Shown here: one piece after another, positions 25,268 through 33,888 of the stretch
How positions within the stretch are numbered: position 1 is the first letter of the stretch
How the letters are laid out: the number at the start of each line of letters is the position of its first letter
Assembly (NCBI RefSeq): GCF_018617385.1
Contig: NZ_JACSKA010000002.1
Coordinates: 248,001 to 312,000, forward strand
Source: Exiguobacterium sp018617385
GTDB taxonomy: Bacteria > Bacillota > Bacilli > Exiguobacteriales > Exiguobacteriaceae
DNA: 64,000 bases
Direction: 5' to 3'
Notes under the pieces: model-generated
What the model was told of the DNA's origin: nothing
What the model saw: only the letters and a program-made list of their open reading frames with translations
The model's database searches: none
Position numbers and translations under genes: made by a program

Positions 25268-26674
25268 TCAGGTGGTCACAAGTTCTCGCTTCGGCAATGC
25301 GGCATAACGAATCTTACCGAACGCATTACGCGGAATCTCGTCAATCTGCATCACCCGAACACCTTTCACCTTGATTTGTTCTTTGATGATTTTTTGAATG
25401 CGTGCAACGTCATCTTGTAACGTATACACGTATAACTGGTCGTCTTCCCCGGCACAGACGCAGTCATGTCCATGCTCTCGAAGGAGCGCCTCGACTTCGT
25501 CTAGGCTGATTCGACTGCCATACAGTTTGATCATGCGCTTGATTCGGCCGACGATAAAGAAGTATCCATCCTCGTCACGATACGCCATGTCACCTGTTCG
25601 TAAAACACCGTGATTGTCATCACCTTTTGAAAGGTCCGCTAACGAGGTCGCATACCCAAACGACACGTTGTCGCCTTGATACACCAGTTCGCCCGTCACA
25701 TTCGCATCTTTGATGTCGTTCCCGGCTTCATCTCGTAACGAGAGCGTTCCACCAGGGATGGCAATTCCGATGCTACCGGCTTTTTTCGCATGCATCCGAT
25801 CCGGTAAATACGACATCCGGGCCGTCGCCTCCGTCTGACCGTACATGATGAAAAATTGAATTCCTTTTTCTTCACATACCGTTGAGAAGTGCTGCGCAAG
25901 CTTCGGATCTAACTTGCCACCGGCTTGCGTCAACTTCTTCAGGCTTGGGAGGTCGTACGTCTCAAACTTCAATCGTTTCAACATCTCATAATGAAACGGG
26001 ACCCCACCAAACGTCGTCGCCTGCTCAGCACGACACAACTCCCAAAACTCTTTTTGAACGATCGAACGGTCTGTTAGGATGATGGTCGCCCCTTTCAACA
26101 GGTGACTGTTGATGATGGAGAGTCCATACGAATAGTTCATCGGAAGGGTCGTGATCGGTTTATCTGTTTGATCGATGTCGAGATAGTTGATGATGGATGA
26201 AGCGTTCGCCTTCAGATTTTTGTATGTGAGACGAACAAATTTCGGACTCCCGGTACTACCTGATGTCGTCAACAGAAGAGCCAGCTCCTCATGAAGTTGG
26301 TGGCGAACCGATGTTTCGGTTTCAAATAAGGCGTAGCCGCCATAGCCATAGAAGGCATCCAACGAGTTCGCCAAATCCTCTCTCGACTCCGGAGCCCAGA
26401 CGTGCGTCGGTTGATACCGTTCCATCAACTTCTGTAATTGGTCTACTGGAATATCTGCATCGAGCAAGACCGGGACGACCCGTCCACGGAGAAAGCCGAT
26501 ATATGCGAAGAGCGACTCGACTCGGTTAGCACATAAGCAGAAGACGAGCGACCGTTCGCCGACTTCCTGACAAATCGAGTCCCCGGCTTCCAACATCTCT
26601 TTATATGAATAAGAGCGGTCCGCATAGACCGCCTCACGATCCGCGTACTGCTCGAGTGTCTGAAAAAGCGTCAT
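25268..26674 (-). CDS. AMP-forming acyl/aminoacyl ligase (DltA-like role)
   Basis: A 468-residue adenylate-forming enzyme that would activate a carboxylic acid with ATP and load it on the carrier protein encoded just upstream. Core motifs: LLLTTSGSTGSPKF (P-loop A3), MYGQTEATARMSY (A5), RTGDMAYRDEDG (A7), GRIKRMIKLYGSRISLDEVE (A8) and the catalytic Lys in PRNAFGKIRY (A10). Length is close to DltA (about 500) but the substrate pocket cannot be read reliably, so D-Ala, another amino acid or a fatty acid remain possible. Its ATG overlaps the carrier gene stop by four bases. Confidence 0.85.
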   Translation of the reverse strand: MTLFQTLEQYADREAVYADRSYSYKEMLEAGDSICQEVGERSLVFCLCANRVESLFAYIGFLRGRVVPVLLDADIPVDQLQKLMERYQPTHVWAPESREDLANSLDAFYGYGGYALFETETSVRHQLHEELALLLTTSGSTGSPKFVRLTYKNLKANASSIINYLDIDQTDKPITTLPMNYSYGLSIINSHLLKGATIILTDRSIVQKEFWELCRAEQATTFGGVPFHYEMLKRLKFETYDLPSLKKLTQAGGKLDPKLAQHFSTVCEEKGIQFFIMYGQTEATARMSYLPDRMHAKKAGSIGIAIPGGTLSLRDEAGNDIKDANVTGELVYQGDNVSFGYATSLADLSKGDDNHGVLRTGDMAYRDEDGYFFIVGRIKRMIKLYGSRISLDEVEALLREHGHDCVCAGEDDQLYVYTLQDDVARIQKIIKEQIKVKGVRVMQIDEIPRNAFGKIRYAALPKRELVTT

Positions 26675-26916
26675 GACTGGATGTCCACACCGAGGCGCTG
26701 CAGCAACGCAATACCAGACTGATACGAATGGAACTCTGTCATTTCATCCGAGTCGATATACACGTCAAACGCATTCTCGATTTCGGCGATGAGGGTCATA
26801 TGTCCAATCGAATCCCACTCCGTTGATTCACCAAGCTTCATGTCTTCAAGGACCACATCGTCCTCTAGTTCCAATCCATTTCGAAATGCCATGTTATATG
26901 CTTCAAGCGTGCTCAT
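26671..26916 (-). CDS. Acyl carrier protein (DltC-like role)
   Basis: An 81-residue acidic carrier protein. The phosphopantetheine site is EWDSIGHMTLIAEIEN, with Ser at about residue 36 of the shorter form. The start at 26916 (MSTLEAY) fits the AAAGG ribosome site better than the ATG at 26925. It is first in the cassette, under a promoter with a Fur box, and is coupled by ATGA overlap to the ligase. The order carrier-ligase-MBOAT-SGNH differs from dltABCD (ligase-MBOAT-carrier-DltD). Confidence 0.85.
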   Translation of the reverse strand: MSTLEAYNMAFRNGLELEDDVVLEDMKLGESTEWDSIGHMTLIAEIENAFDVYIDSDEMTEFHSYQSGIALLQRLGVDIQS

Positions 26917-26974
26917 TGTATTCATCCTTTCACATTCCCTGAAACTTATTCGATTCCATCTATTCTTATTGACT

Positions 26975-26993
26975 GATAATGATAATCATTTGC
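26975..26993. promoter_or_regulatory. Fur box
   Basis: GATAATGATAATCATTTGC matches the 19-base Fur consensus GATAATGATAATCATTATC at 17 positions. It lies just downstream of the predicted start of transcription of the acylation cassette, a repressing position. Confidence 0.8.
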
Positions 26994-26994
26994 C

Positions 26995-27011
26995 TTGTGA
27001 TTCTATCACAA
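26995..27011. promoter_or_regulatory. Palindromic operator overlapping the -10 box
   Basis: TTGTGATTCTATCACAA is a perfect 17-base dyad next to the Fur box. It resembles Fnr/Crp (TGTGA-N6-TCACA) and Rex sites but has a five-base centre, so the regulator is uncertain. Confidence 0.55.
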
Positions 27012-27028
27012 TTTTTCGAAATCCTCAA
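27000..27028 (-). promoter_or_regulatory. Sigma-A promoter of the acylation cassette
   Basis: Minus strand TTGAGG (27028-27023), 17 bases, TAGAAT (27005-27000). Confidence 0.7.
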
Positions 27029-27072
27029 TTCTTCATAGGAGATAAAGCTTGAAGTTGAGCGATTTTTTGCAT

Positions 27073-27101
27073 GAAAAAGACCACATCGTTATGATGCAGT
27101 C
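27073..27101 (-). terminator. Probable terminator of the GNAT gene
   Basis: An imperfect minus-strand hairpin, GACTGCATC/GATGTGGTC with two mismatches, is followed by TTTTT and overlaps the stop codon. Confidence 0.5.
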
Positions 27102-27670
27102 TCAGGAGACGGTATGACATATTCGAGTTGTAAATCGAGTGCTTCTGCCTCGTACACTTCTGGCACGATTTCTTCGGCTACTATGCATCCCATCACTTTG
27201 TAGAAATGATACGTGTCAACGGCCGGATTCGCCCCGATGTATAGTTTTTTCGCACTCCGCTCGATTGCTGCCTGACAGACACGTTCAAATAATCCCATTC
27301 CGATTCCCTGACCTCGGAAAGGAAGACTCACATGAATGAAGCCCAAATTCAAATACTGATCATCCGTTCCGAGCAGGTGTCCATCCAGTCCGGCAAAGCC
27401 AAGTAACGTCTTGTCATTTTGGATTGCAACAACAACGCCGCCACGATCGATGTAGTAATTAAGAATCTCAATGACTTGTTGTTTTTTCGTATCGTCCCAT
27501 TCATCGATGTAATGCTCGTCTTTTTGATAAAGTTGACCGCTTGGATCTACAGCATAAATGCGATACGTTTCCTGGAAACGTTCGAAGGTTGCTAGAAAAT
27601 CGGGAGCGATTCGTGTTGTTAAAGTTCTTGGACAATCTCTTCGTCGAGTATGGCTTTCCGCTTCTGCCAA
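27089..27670 (-). CDS. GNAT family N-acetyltransferase, 5' end altered at island junction
   Basis: The acetyltransferase body runs from about residue 22 to the C-terminus, with the acetyl-CoA motif LPFRGQGIGMGLFERVCQ and a VDTYHFYKVMGC block. The only start in frame is TTG at 27670, which lies inside the 3' end of the metallopeptidase gene (52-base overlap) and adds a basic, unnatural-looking leader (MAEAESHTRRRDCPRT). No ATG, GTG or TTG with a ribosome site occurs near APDFLATFERF, where the family normally begins. I infer that the restriction island replaced the native start; it may be a pseudogene or be expressed from the TTG. Confidence 0.65.
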   Translation of the reverse strand: MAEAESHTRRRDCPRTLTTRIAPDFLATFERFQETYRIYAVDPSGQLYQKDEHYIDEWDDTKKQQVIEILNYYIDRGGVVVAIQNDKTLLGFAGLDGHLLGTDDQYLNLGFIHVSLPFRGQGIGMGLFERVCQAAIERSAKKLYIGANPAVDTYHFYKVMGCIVAEEIVPEVYEAEALDLQLEYVIPSPETAS

Positions 27671-28359
27671 TCAGGCATTAGCGTGAACAGCATGTTGTAG
27701 AAGTTATCGCTGTGATCGTTGTATTTAAAATGAATCAGCTCATGTAAAACAACATAGTCAATGCAATGCTTTGGAGCTTTTATCAGCTCTGTATTTAGAA
27801 GTATGGTGTTTTTTTCAATTAACGCTGATCCCCAACGTGCCTTCATTGTTCGAAAGTCCAAGGATGGCTTTCCTACCCCGTATTTCTGCATACTTTCACT
27901 CATTTTGTCGAGGGATTGCTGAAATATAATTTGAGCTTTTTCACGATACCAGTCTGCCATAAGCTTTTCTTTTCGCTGAAAGTTTTGCAGATCTTTCACA
28001 TATAAGTAAATAAAACCTCGAAAATACTTGACCATTTCCTCGTCTGTCGTCTTTTCGACACGTAGGCGATATTGCTTCCCTAAATAGCGAAAAGATTCTC
28101 CGCTTACATATTCCCGTTCACTTCGCTTATGTGGCATGACTTCCTCGAAAGTTTTTACATTCTTAACAATCCATGCCCCTTTGCTTTTCACAAAATCATA
28201 GATAACGTCAAGTGGCACTTTTTCATTCGCTGACACTTGAATCGTCATGTCAGGCTTAATGTTTAAATTGATATTTTTAACGTTTTTCCGTTCGATAAAA
28301 AAGTCAATTCGTTTATTGCTGTAGTAGATTTGATGTCTTTCCATGTTGTTCACAACCAT
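27619..28359 (-). CDS. M48/YgjP-like zinc metallopeptidase
   Basis: A 246-residue protein of the YgjP/DUF45 (SprT-like, M48-clan) family. The zinc motif HELIHFKYNDH (HExxH near residue 207) and the RWGSALIEKNTILLN block upstream are typical. Such genes very often accompany type I restriction loci, directly after hsdR, but their role there is not established. It starts two bases after the hsdR stop; a second start at 28344 (MERHQIYYS) is possible. The 3' end marks the edge of the island. Confidence 0.85.
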   Translation of the reverse strand: MVVNNMERHQIYYSNKRIDFFIERKNVKNINLNIKPDMTIQVSANEKVPLDVIYDFVKSKGAWIVKNVKTFEEVMPHKRSEREYVSGESFRYLGKQYRLRVEKTTDEEMVKYFRGFIYLYVKDLQNFQRKEKLMADWYREKAQIIFQQSLDKMSESMQKYGVGKPSLDFRTMKARWGSALIEKNTILLNTELIKAPKHCIDYVVLHELIHFKYNDHSDNFYNMLFTLMPDWQKRKAILDEEIVQEL

Positions 28360-28361
28360 TA

Positions 28362-31300
28362 TTAGTAGCGTCTAATTGCTACCGTTTTTATTTGTTCAAT
28401 CAATTTATCAATCGTGTCATAATCTAACTCAACGTTATGTTCTTTGGAAAAGTCATATAAAAGATCATCCAAATCTTGTGCGATGCGATTATGAATTTGA
28501 AGATTGTTGTGCCAATCTACCTTTTGATGTTGTTTAATAATTTCATCCATCTTCAAAGCTAATTCGCCAAGAAGGTCCTCTCCGTAACTTGCAGATGTTT
28601 CTTTCGCCTCAGATAATATATCTTTCGTCACGCCATAAAATGCTTGTGCATCTTTGTTTTCTTTAATAACGCTTGGATAGTCCTCTTTGGATTCACCAGT
28701 CCGATAGTCATTCATAATATCTTTCATTTTATTTAAGTATTCCGCTTCAGAAATCCGCTTATCCTTATACTCCTGAATCACTTCCTGAATCCGCTCAGAA
28801 AACTTCTTATAATAAGCAGGGTTTTCATCCCATTTTGCATGGACACTTTTCGTCAAACGAGTGCGAATTGCGTCAGCTTTAGCACGTTTCGATTCCAAAC
28901 GCTCCACTTCCTCCTCAAACTGCTTTTCATTGAGGATATCAACTGGGTTTGTTATACGAATGACTTGTTCAGCAGAGATATATTGATCCATTAGTTTTTG
29001 CATTTTCGCCTCATATTCTTTATGGTCGATCGTATCCGAATAACGCAACTTTACGCTTTTTCGTAGTTCTTGGAAAAACTTCAAGTCCTTTTTATACGTG
29101 GCAAGTTCTTCTGGCTGTAATGCATTATAGATTCGTTCGGATTCCAATGCGATACCGAGGTTGCGGCCAAACTGGCTTAGTGTATCATAAAATGTTTCTC
29201 TTTTTTCCTCGTCTTCTAACAATACCTCATACTCTTCTACATCTTGTTTATTTTTAATAGAAGAAAAGAGTTGCAGTAAGTCGGAATGATGTTGACGAAG
29301 TGAACCAATCACAGTAATAACATCATGGATTGCACCTTGTAAATCAGTTGGATCGAAGTTTTCTAAGCCCGCCCCTGAATACATTTGTAAAGCTTCATCC
29401 AACTTAGATAAAAGTCCTCGGTAATCAATGATTAAACCGTAGTCTTTGCCTTCATACAGACGATTTACCCTTGCAATCGCCTGCAGTAGCGTATGTTCTT
29501 TCATTGGCTTATCAATATATAAAATCGACGCTCGTGGTGCATCAAAGCCAGTTAATAGCTTATCCACCACTATAAGTAAATCAATTTCGTCACCATGTAT
29601 AAACTCATCTTTGATTGCATCTTCATAGTCTTCTGCTGTCCCATAACGATTCATCATCCGTTGCCAGAAACGCTGGATTTTGTCAGTTGATTCTTCATCT
29701 ATCGCATCATGGCCCTCTCTTTGGTCAGGAGGTGAGATAACGACAGCACAGTTTAAATCGCCAAGCTCTTCAAAGGCTTCCAAATAACGAATGGCTTCCA
29801 TTTTGCTATTAGTCGCAAGCATGGCTTTAAATTGGGACCCTTGCGTCTTGTAATTGCGATAAAAATGCTCATTAATATCAAATGCAATCATACTAATGCG
29901 TTGGTCGGAAGAAGCAATTCGTTCAAAATGACTCCATTTTTTCATCACTTCATCTTTTTGCTTATCGTTCAGATGACGAGTTATCATTGAAAGTCGGTTA
30001 TCAATCGCTGTTTTGTTGACCGTTTGATCAACCATTTTCCCTTCATACAGCAACGGAACGATTGCACGATCTTTTACGCCATCTGCAATTGTGTATTTAT
30101 GAATGAGCTTACCGAATTTGATCATCGTACTTTTCTCTTTTTTCATGAGAGGTGTCCCTGTAAAGCCAAGATAACATGCATGTGGGAACACTTTTTTCAT
30201 TTTGATATGCAGTTCACCGTATTGTGTACGGTGCGACTCATCGACAAGTACAAAGATGTCTCTCGATTCAATTGGCTGTTGTTTTGTTGATGCCGTATCG
30301 AATTTATGCACTAATGTCGTGACGATATCAGCATTTCCATCTTTAATCAGTGAAACTAAATGACTGCCTGATGTCGCTCGACTTGCTTTTAATCTTGTGT
30401 GATTAAATGTTTTGTGAATTTGTTTATCCAACTCTACCCTGTCTGTTACAACAATAATTTTTGGATGGTAATCATTTAATTCCGATAAAATATAACGAGC
30501 AAGCATGACCATTGTGAGTGATTTACCTGACCCTTGGGTGTGCCAGATGACCCCGCTCTGTCGATTCCCATTTTCATCTCGCTCTTGGATTGTTTTTAAT
30601 ATCTCTTTTATCGCAAAATACTGCTGATAACGTGTCACCTTTTTTACATCTTTATCAAACAGTGTAAAGAAACACGTCAATTCAAGCAGTCGTTCAGGGT
30701 GGAATAAGGAAATGATGTTTTTGTCTTGCATCGTTGGCAATCGGTTCGCAACGGTTTGATGTAACCAATGATCTAACCATTCCTCATGCTCTTCTTTCCA
30801 CACTGACCAGAACTTCTTCGGTGTTCCACATGTCGCATATTTTGTTTCGTTTTTATTTGTTGCCATCACCAACTGCACAAACTTAAACAGTTGGGGAACA
30901 TAGTCGTTTTTTTGATTTCGAATCATTTGACTAATCCCTTGTTCCATTGAAATGGAAGCCTTCTTGCATTCAATGACCACAAACGGAATGCCATTTACAA
31001 ACAACACAATGTCTGGGCGAACTGTACCCCTGCCGTCTACACGTTCTACAGAAAATTCCTCTACAATGTGAAACACATTATTTTCAACATTCTCCCAATC
31101 AATATACTGAATCGTAAATGATTTTTTCGAGCCATCAGGAAGCAACTCTGTATAAGTTCTCCCTAACATCAACGTTTCATAAATGCTTTCATTTGCCTTC
31201 ACAAGTCCATTTGTGAGTGGCTCATCCAAATCTCGCATCGCTTGTTGGATATTCGCTTCACTGAACTTGTACGTAACATCTTTATACTGATAGGAATTTA

Positions 31301-31469
31301 ACTCTTTCAGTTTCTCTTCCAATACCGCTTTCAGCAAAACAGTATAGAGATTTTCACGCATTGCCTCTGCACGTTCAGCATCTATGTACTCATACCCTAA
31401 GCCTTGCAATACCTCGATTGCAGGCTGTTGGCTAATCGTACGTTCATCATAATTTTGCGGAATCGACAT
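28362..31469 (-). CDS. hsdR: Type I restriction endonuclease R subunit
   Basis: A 1035-residue motor-nuclease subunit that translocates and cuts unmodified DNA in complex with HsdM and HsdS. The N-terminal nuclease has the PD-(D/E)xK pattern in RPDIVLFVNGIPFVVIECKK (about 148-168). Helicase motifs follow: Walker A TQGSGKSLTM near residue 312, DESH (LVDESHRTQYG near 410), GFTGTPL, and TGFDAPRASILYIDKPM (motif V region). The C-terminal 250 residues are helical. All key residues are present, so it looks active. GGAGGTGG precedes the ATG. Codon use and AT content differ from the surrounding core genes. Confidence 0.93.
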   Translation of the reverse strand: MSIPQNYDERTISQQPAIEVLQGLGYEYIDAERAEAMRENLYTVLLKAVLEEKLKELNSYQYKDVTYKFSEANIQQAMRDLDEPLTNGLVKANESIYETLMLGRTYTELLPDGSKKSFTIQYIDWENVENNVFHIVEEFSVERVDGRGTVRPDIVLFVNGIPFVVIECKKASISMEQGISQMIRNQKNDYVPQLFKFVQLVMATNKNETKYATCGTPKKFWSVWKEEHEEWLDHWLHQTVANRLPTMQDKNIISLFHPERLLELTCFFTLFDKDVKKVTRYQQYFAIKEILKTIQERDENGNRQSGVIWHTQGSGKSLTMVMLARYILSELNDYHPKIIVVTDRVELDKQIHKTFNHTRLKASRATSGSHLVSLIKDGNADIVTTLVHKFDTASTKQQPIESRDIFVLVDESHRTQYGELHIKMKKVFPHACYLGFTGTPLMKKEKSTMIKFGKLIHKYTIADGVKDRAIVPLLYEGKMVDQTVNKTAIDNRLSMITRHLNDKQKDEVMKKWSHFERIASSDQRISMIAFDINEHFYRNYKTQGSQFKAMLATNSKMEAIRYLEAFEELGDLNCAVVISPPDQREGHDAIDEESTDKIQRFWQRMMNRYGTAEDYEDAIKDEFIHGDEIDLLIVVDKLLTGFDAPRASILYIDKPMKEHTLLQAIARVNRLYEGKDYGLIIDYRGLLSKLDEALQMYSGAGLENFDPTDLQGAIHDVITVIGSLRQHHSDLLQLFSSIKNKQDVEEYEVLLEDEEKRETFYDTLSQFGRNLGIALESERIYNALQPEELATYKKDLKFFQELRKSVKLRYSDTIDHKEYEAKMQKLMDQYISAEQVIRITNPVDILNEKQFEEEVERLESKRAKADAIRTRLTKSVHAKWDENPAYYKKFSERIQEVIQEYKDKRISEAEYLNKMKDIMNDYRTGESKEDYPSVIKENKDAQAFYGVTKDILSEAKETSASYGEDLLGELALKMDEIIKQHQKVDWHNNLQIHNRIAQDLDDLLYDFSKEHNVELDYDTIDKLIEQIKTVAIRRY

Positions 31470-31514
31470 CTTTCCACCTCCATTGTTAAGAATAAAGGAA
31501 AAGGAGCAAAGGAA

Positions 31515-32756
31515 TTATACCTTTACTCGGACTTTTCCTGTAAGAAGAAGTTGCATGAGGCCTTGTTTTTGTTTTCTATAAGTCTCTAATTCTTTCTCTA
31601 ACAAATAAATTTCTTTATCACTACATTCTAAAATTTTTGACTGTCTTTGTTGTTCTCTAAGTGACGGGAGTTTAATTGTTAACTTGTATAATTCCTTCGG
31701 TTGGATCCGTTTAGAACCTGTACCACTTGAGATATTTTCTAAATTAGTATAGAAGCTTTCTCTTGAAAAATAATAATAAAACCAGAGACCATCTACACCT
31801 TCTTTAAAATCAAAACAAGGTATGTCAGATGAAGACTGGAATCCATCTAACTCTTTTGGAATCAATCCAAATGCCCCCTTATGAAGATTCTGTTTCCCAT
31901 AAATAAATTGGCCTTCTTTTCTGATATATTGTGTAGTTGCTCCCTCTTTTTCCACCGTAGATATTTCTCTTTTACAAACACCTTTTAAATTTAATCGCAC
32001 AGTAATCCTTTTATCTAATTGCGGATTTTTTGCAATTACCTTGCTTTCTTCTAATAGTTCACCGATTTTTTTCTTTTCCCATTTGTCACTAAACCCAGGC
32101 AATCTCACTTCACCCGTCAACAACTTCTGCATTAATCCTTTTTTTTGCTCTTTCTTTTGCTCGATTAGCTTTTCTTTTAGCTCAATTGCCTTGTCCCAAG
32201 TGGAGAGGATGGAGGCGATTTTTTGTTGTTCTTCTAATCCCACATTAGGTATTTCTAAAGACAGGAAAGCCTTTTTAGAAATATTTTTCATACTGTTACT
32301 TGTACCAGTAGCAATATTTTTAATTTGTCTTTTAAAAGAAGGCAAAGTAAGCAAATAAGCCAACCATTTACCATTAACCTTTTTTTTATAAATTGTTTGC
32401 CACAATCTATCTGGTAAAAATAAATTATGATAAGTTTTGTCGACGTACCCTATTTCCCCCACCAACTCTGGTGTATTCATTCGACTGATGATAATTGAAT
32501 CTTTGATAGGATTCAATTTTATACGATTAATTTCTTCAGACTTTACTATTTTGTTTTCTGAAGGTAGAAACCTTCCATTAAAAACAGCACTTGTCTTCAA
32601 TACCCCTATCTCATTTTCAGTTGCTGGTTTATCGTCTGAATTAACGCTAACCCCTGCTTCTAAAGACTCGATTATTTCACTTAACTTTTGTATTCCCCAC
32701 TCACTTTTTTGTCCTTTTATCATTGTCTTTTTTAGTCTCTCGTTTTTTTCCTTCAT
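31515..32756 (-). CDS. hsdS: Type I restriction specificity subunit, two target domains
   Basis: A 413-residue specificity subunit with two target-recognition domains (about 20-160 and 225-370), each followed by a conserved helical spacer (GLEEQQKIASILSTWDKAIELKEKLIEQ and LREQQRQSKILECSDKEIYLLEKELE). The spacers end in the short repeats KKGLMQKLLTGEVR and KQGLMQLLLTGKVR. It determines the bipartite DNA site for the complex with HsdM. It lies 45 bases upstream of hsdR. Confidence 0.9.
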   Translation of the reverse strand: MKEKNERLKKTMIKGQKSEWGIQKLSEIIESLEAGVSVNSDDKPATENEIGVLKTSAVFNGRFLPSENKIVKSEEINRIKLNPIKDSIIISRMNTPELVGEIGYVDKTYHNLFLPDRLWQTIYKKKVNGKWLAYLLTLPSFKRQIKNIATGTSNSMKNISKKAFLSLEIPNVGLEEQQKIASILSTWDKAIELKEKLIEQKKEQKKGLMQKLLTGEVRLPGFSDKWEKKKIGELLEESKVIAKNPQLDKRITVRLNLKGVCKREISTVEKEGATTQYIRKEGQFIYGKQNLHKGAFGLIPKELDGFQSSSDIPCFDFKEGVDGLWFYYYFSRESFYTNLENISSGTGSKRIQPKELYKLTIKLPSLREQQRQSKILECSDKEIYLLEKELETYRKQKQGLMQLLLTGKVRVKV

Positions 32757-32784
32757 AATTATTCACCTACAATCCTAATCAATT

Positions 32785-33774
32785 TTACAACTTTTTCTGT
32801 TCCAAAAATTGTTCAAAATCATCTTTCTTCGGCTCTGCTAATCGCTGTTGATGAAACTCTTCATATTGTTCATTCGCAAATTTCTCTGCAACTTTTGCTT
32901 TAATCTTCCCAGCATTCGTTAATATTTCATGTTCATTAAACTCTAAAAACGCATCTAATCTTTCTGCCCAGTCTTTCATATACATTGGCTTTTTCTTTTT
33001 TGCTTGGGTTTCTGCGTAGTCTAAGTACATTGTCACAATACGGTTTAAATCACTCAATTCTTCTTGTGTTAGATAATTCTTCGCAACTGTGACATCATGT
33101 TTACGCACTTTGTCACCTTTCCAACTCGTTAATCCCATGTTTGGCTTTGTTGCATCTGCTCGTTTCATTATCAGTTCCGAAGCAGTATGTCCATGGATTG
33201 CAAAGTGAAGTTTGTTTTGAACGGTTGCAAAAAATTCTCTTGCAATTGGTGTATTTGGATCGTAATCAATGGATGTTGCATAAATATCTGTAATTTTGTG
33301 ATAAAATCGTCTTTCAGAAGCACGAATATCACGTATGCGTTCCAATAATTCATCAAAATAATCCGCACCGATATTTCGCATTTCCTTTAGGCGTTCATCA
33401 TCCATCGTAAAACCTTTTACCATGTATTCATTTAAACGCTCTGTTGCCCATTGACGGAATTGTGTACCACGATGAGATCGAACACGATAGCCTACTGCAA
33501 TAATCATTTCAAGATTGTAAAACGCAACCTCTCGCTCTACTTCACGAGAACCTTCAAGTTTAACTATCCGGTTTTTCCGGATAGTTAAACTTTCCTCTAA
33601 CTCTTTTTCTTCGTATATGTTTTTTATATGCTCATTGATTGTTTTAACACTTTTCTGAAACAACTCTGCCATTGCCCTTTGTGTCATCCAAACCGTTTCA
33701 CCTTCTAAGCGAACCTGAATTTTCGTATCTCCATTTTCGGTTTGGTACATTAAAAAATTGGATTCATTATTCAT
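32785..33774 (-). CDS. rhuM: RhuM family protein
   Basis: A 329-residue RhuM-family protein, often called virulence protein RhuM. It has an N-terminal winged-helix-like part (ETVWMTQRAMAELFQKSVKT), the family block VAFYNLEMIIAVGYRVRSHR and GTQFRQWATERLNEYM. RhuM genes are regularly embedded in type I restriction loci between hsdM and hsdS, as here; their biochemical role is unknown. GAGGTG precedes the ATG. The coding sequence contains a perfect 16-bp hairpin (33556-33592). Confidence 0.9.
   Translation of the reverse strand: MNNESNFLMYQTENGDTKIQVRLEGETVWMTQRAMAELFQKSVKTINEHIKNIYEEKELEESLTIRKNRIVKLEGSREVEREVAFYNLEMIIAVGYRVRSHRGTQFRQWATERLNEYMVKGFTMDDERLKEMRNIGADYFDELLERIRDIRASERRFYHKITDIYATSIDYDPNTPIAREFFATVQNKLHFAIHGHTASELIMKRADATKPNMGLTSWKGDKVRKHDVTVAKNYLTQEELSDLNRIVTMYLDYAETQAKKKKPMYMKDWAERLDAFLEFNEHEILTNAGKIKAKVAEKFANEQYEEFHQQRLAEPKKDDFEQFLEQKKL
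33556..33592. repeat. Perfect 16-bp inverted repeat inside rhuM
   Basis: AAGTTTAACTATCCGG and its exact reverse complement are separated by five T. It encodes part of LTIRKNRIVKL. Confidence 0.85.
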
Positions 33775-33832
33775 GTCAACACCTCGTTTCTTTAAAAGTA
33801 GGATGATGAATAAAGATTAAACACCCCTTGCC

Positions 33833-33864
33833 AGACCATTTTGCCAACATCAGCAAAATGGTCT
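33833..33864. repeat. Perfect 12-bp hairpin between hsdM and rhuM
   Basis: AGACCATTTTGC pairs with GCAAAATGGTCT around an eight-base loop, 25 bases past the hsdM stop. No T run follows on either strand, so it is not a standard terminator; it may stabilise or process the mRNA. Confidence 0.7.
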
Positions 33865-33888
33865 AAACCTGTATAGGGGAAGCAAACT

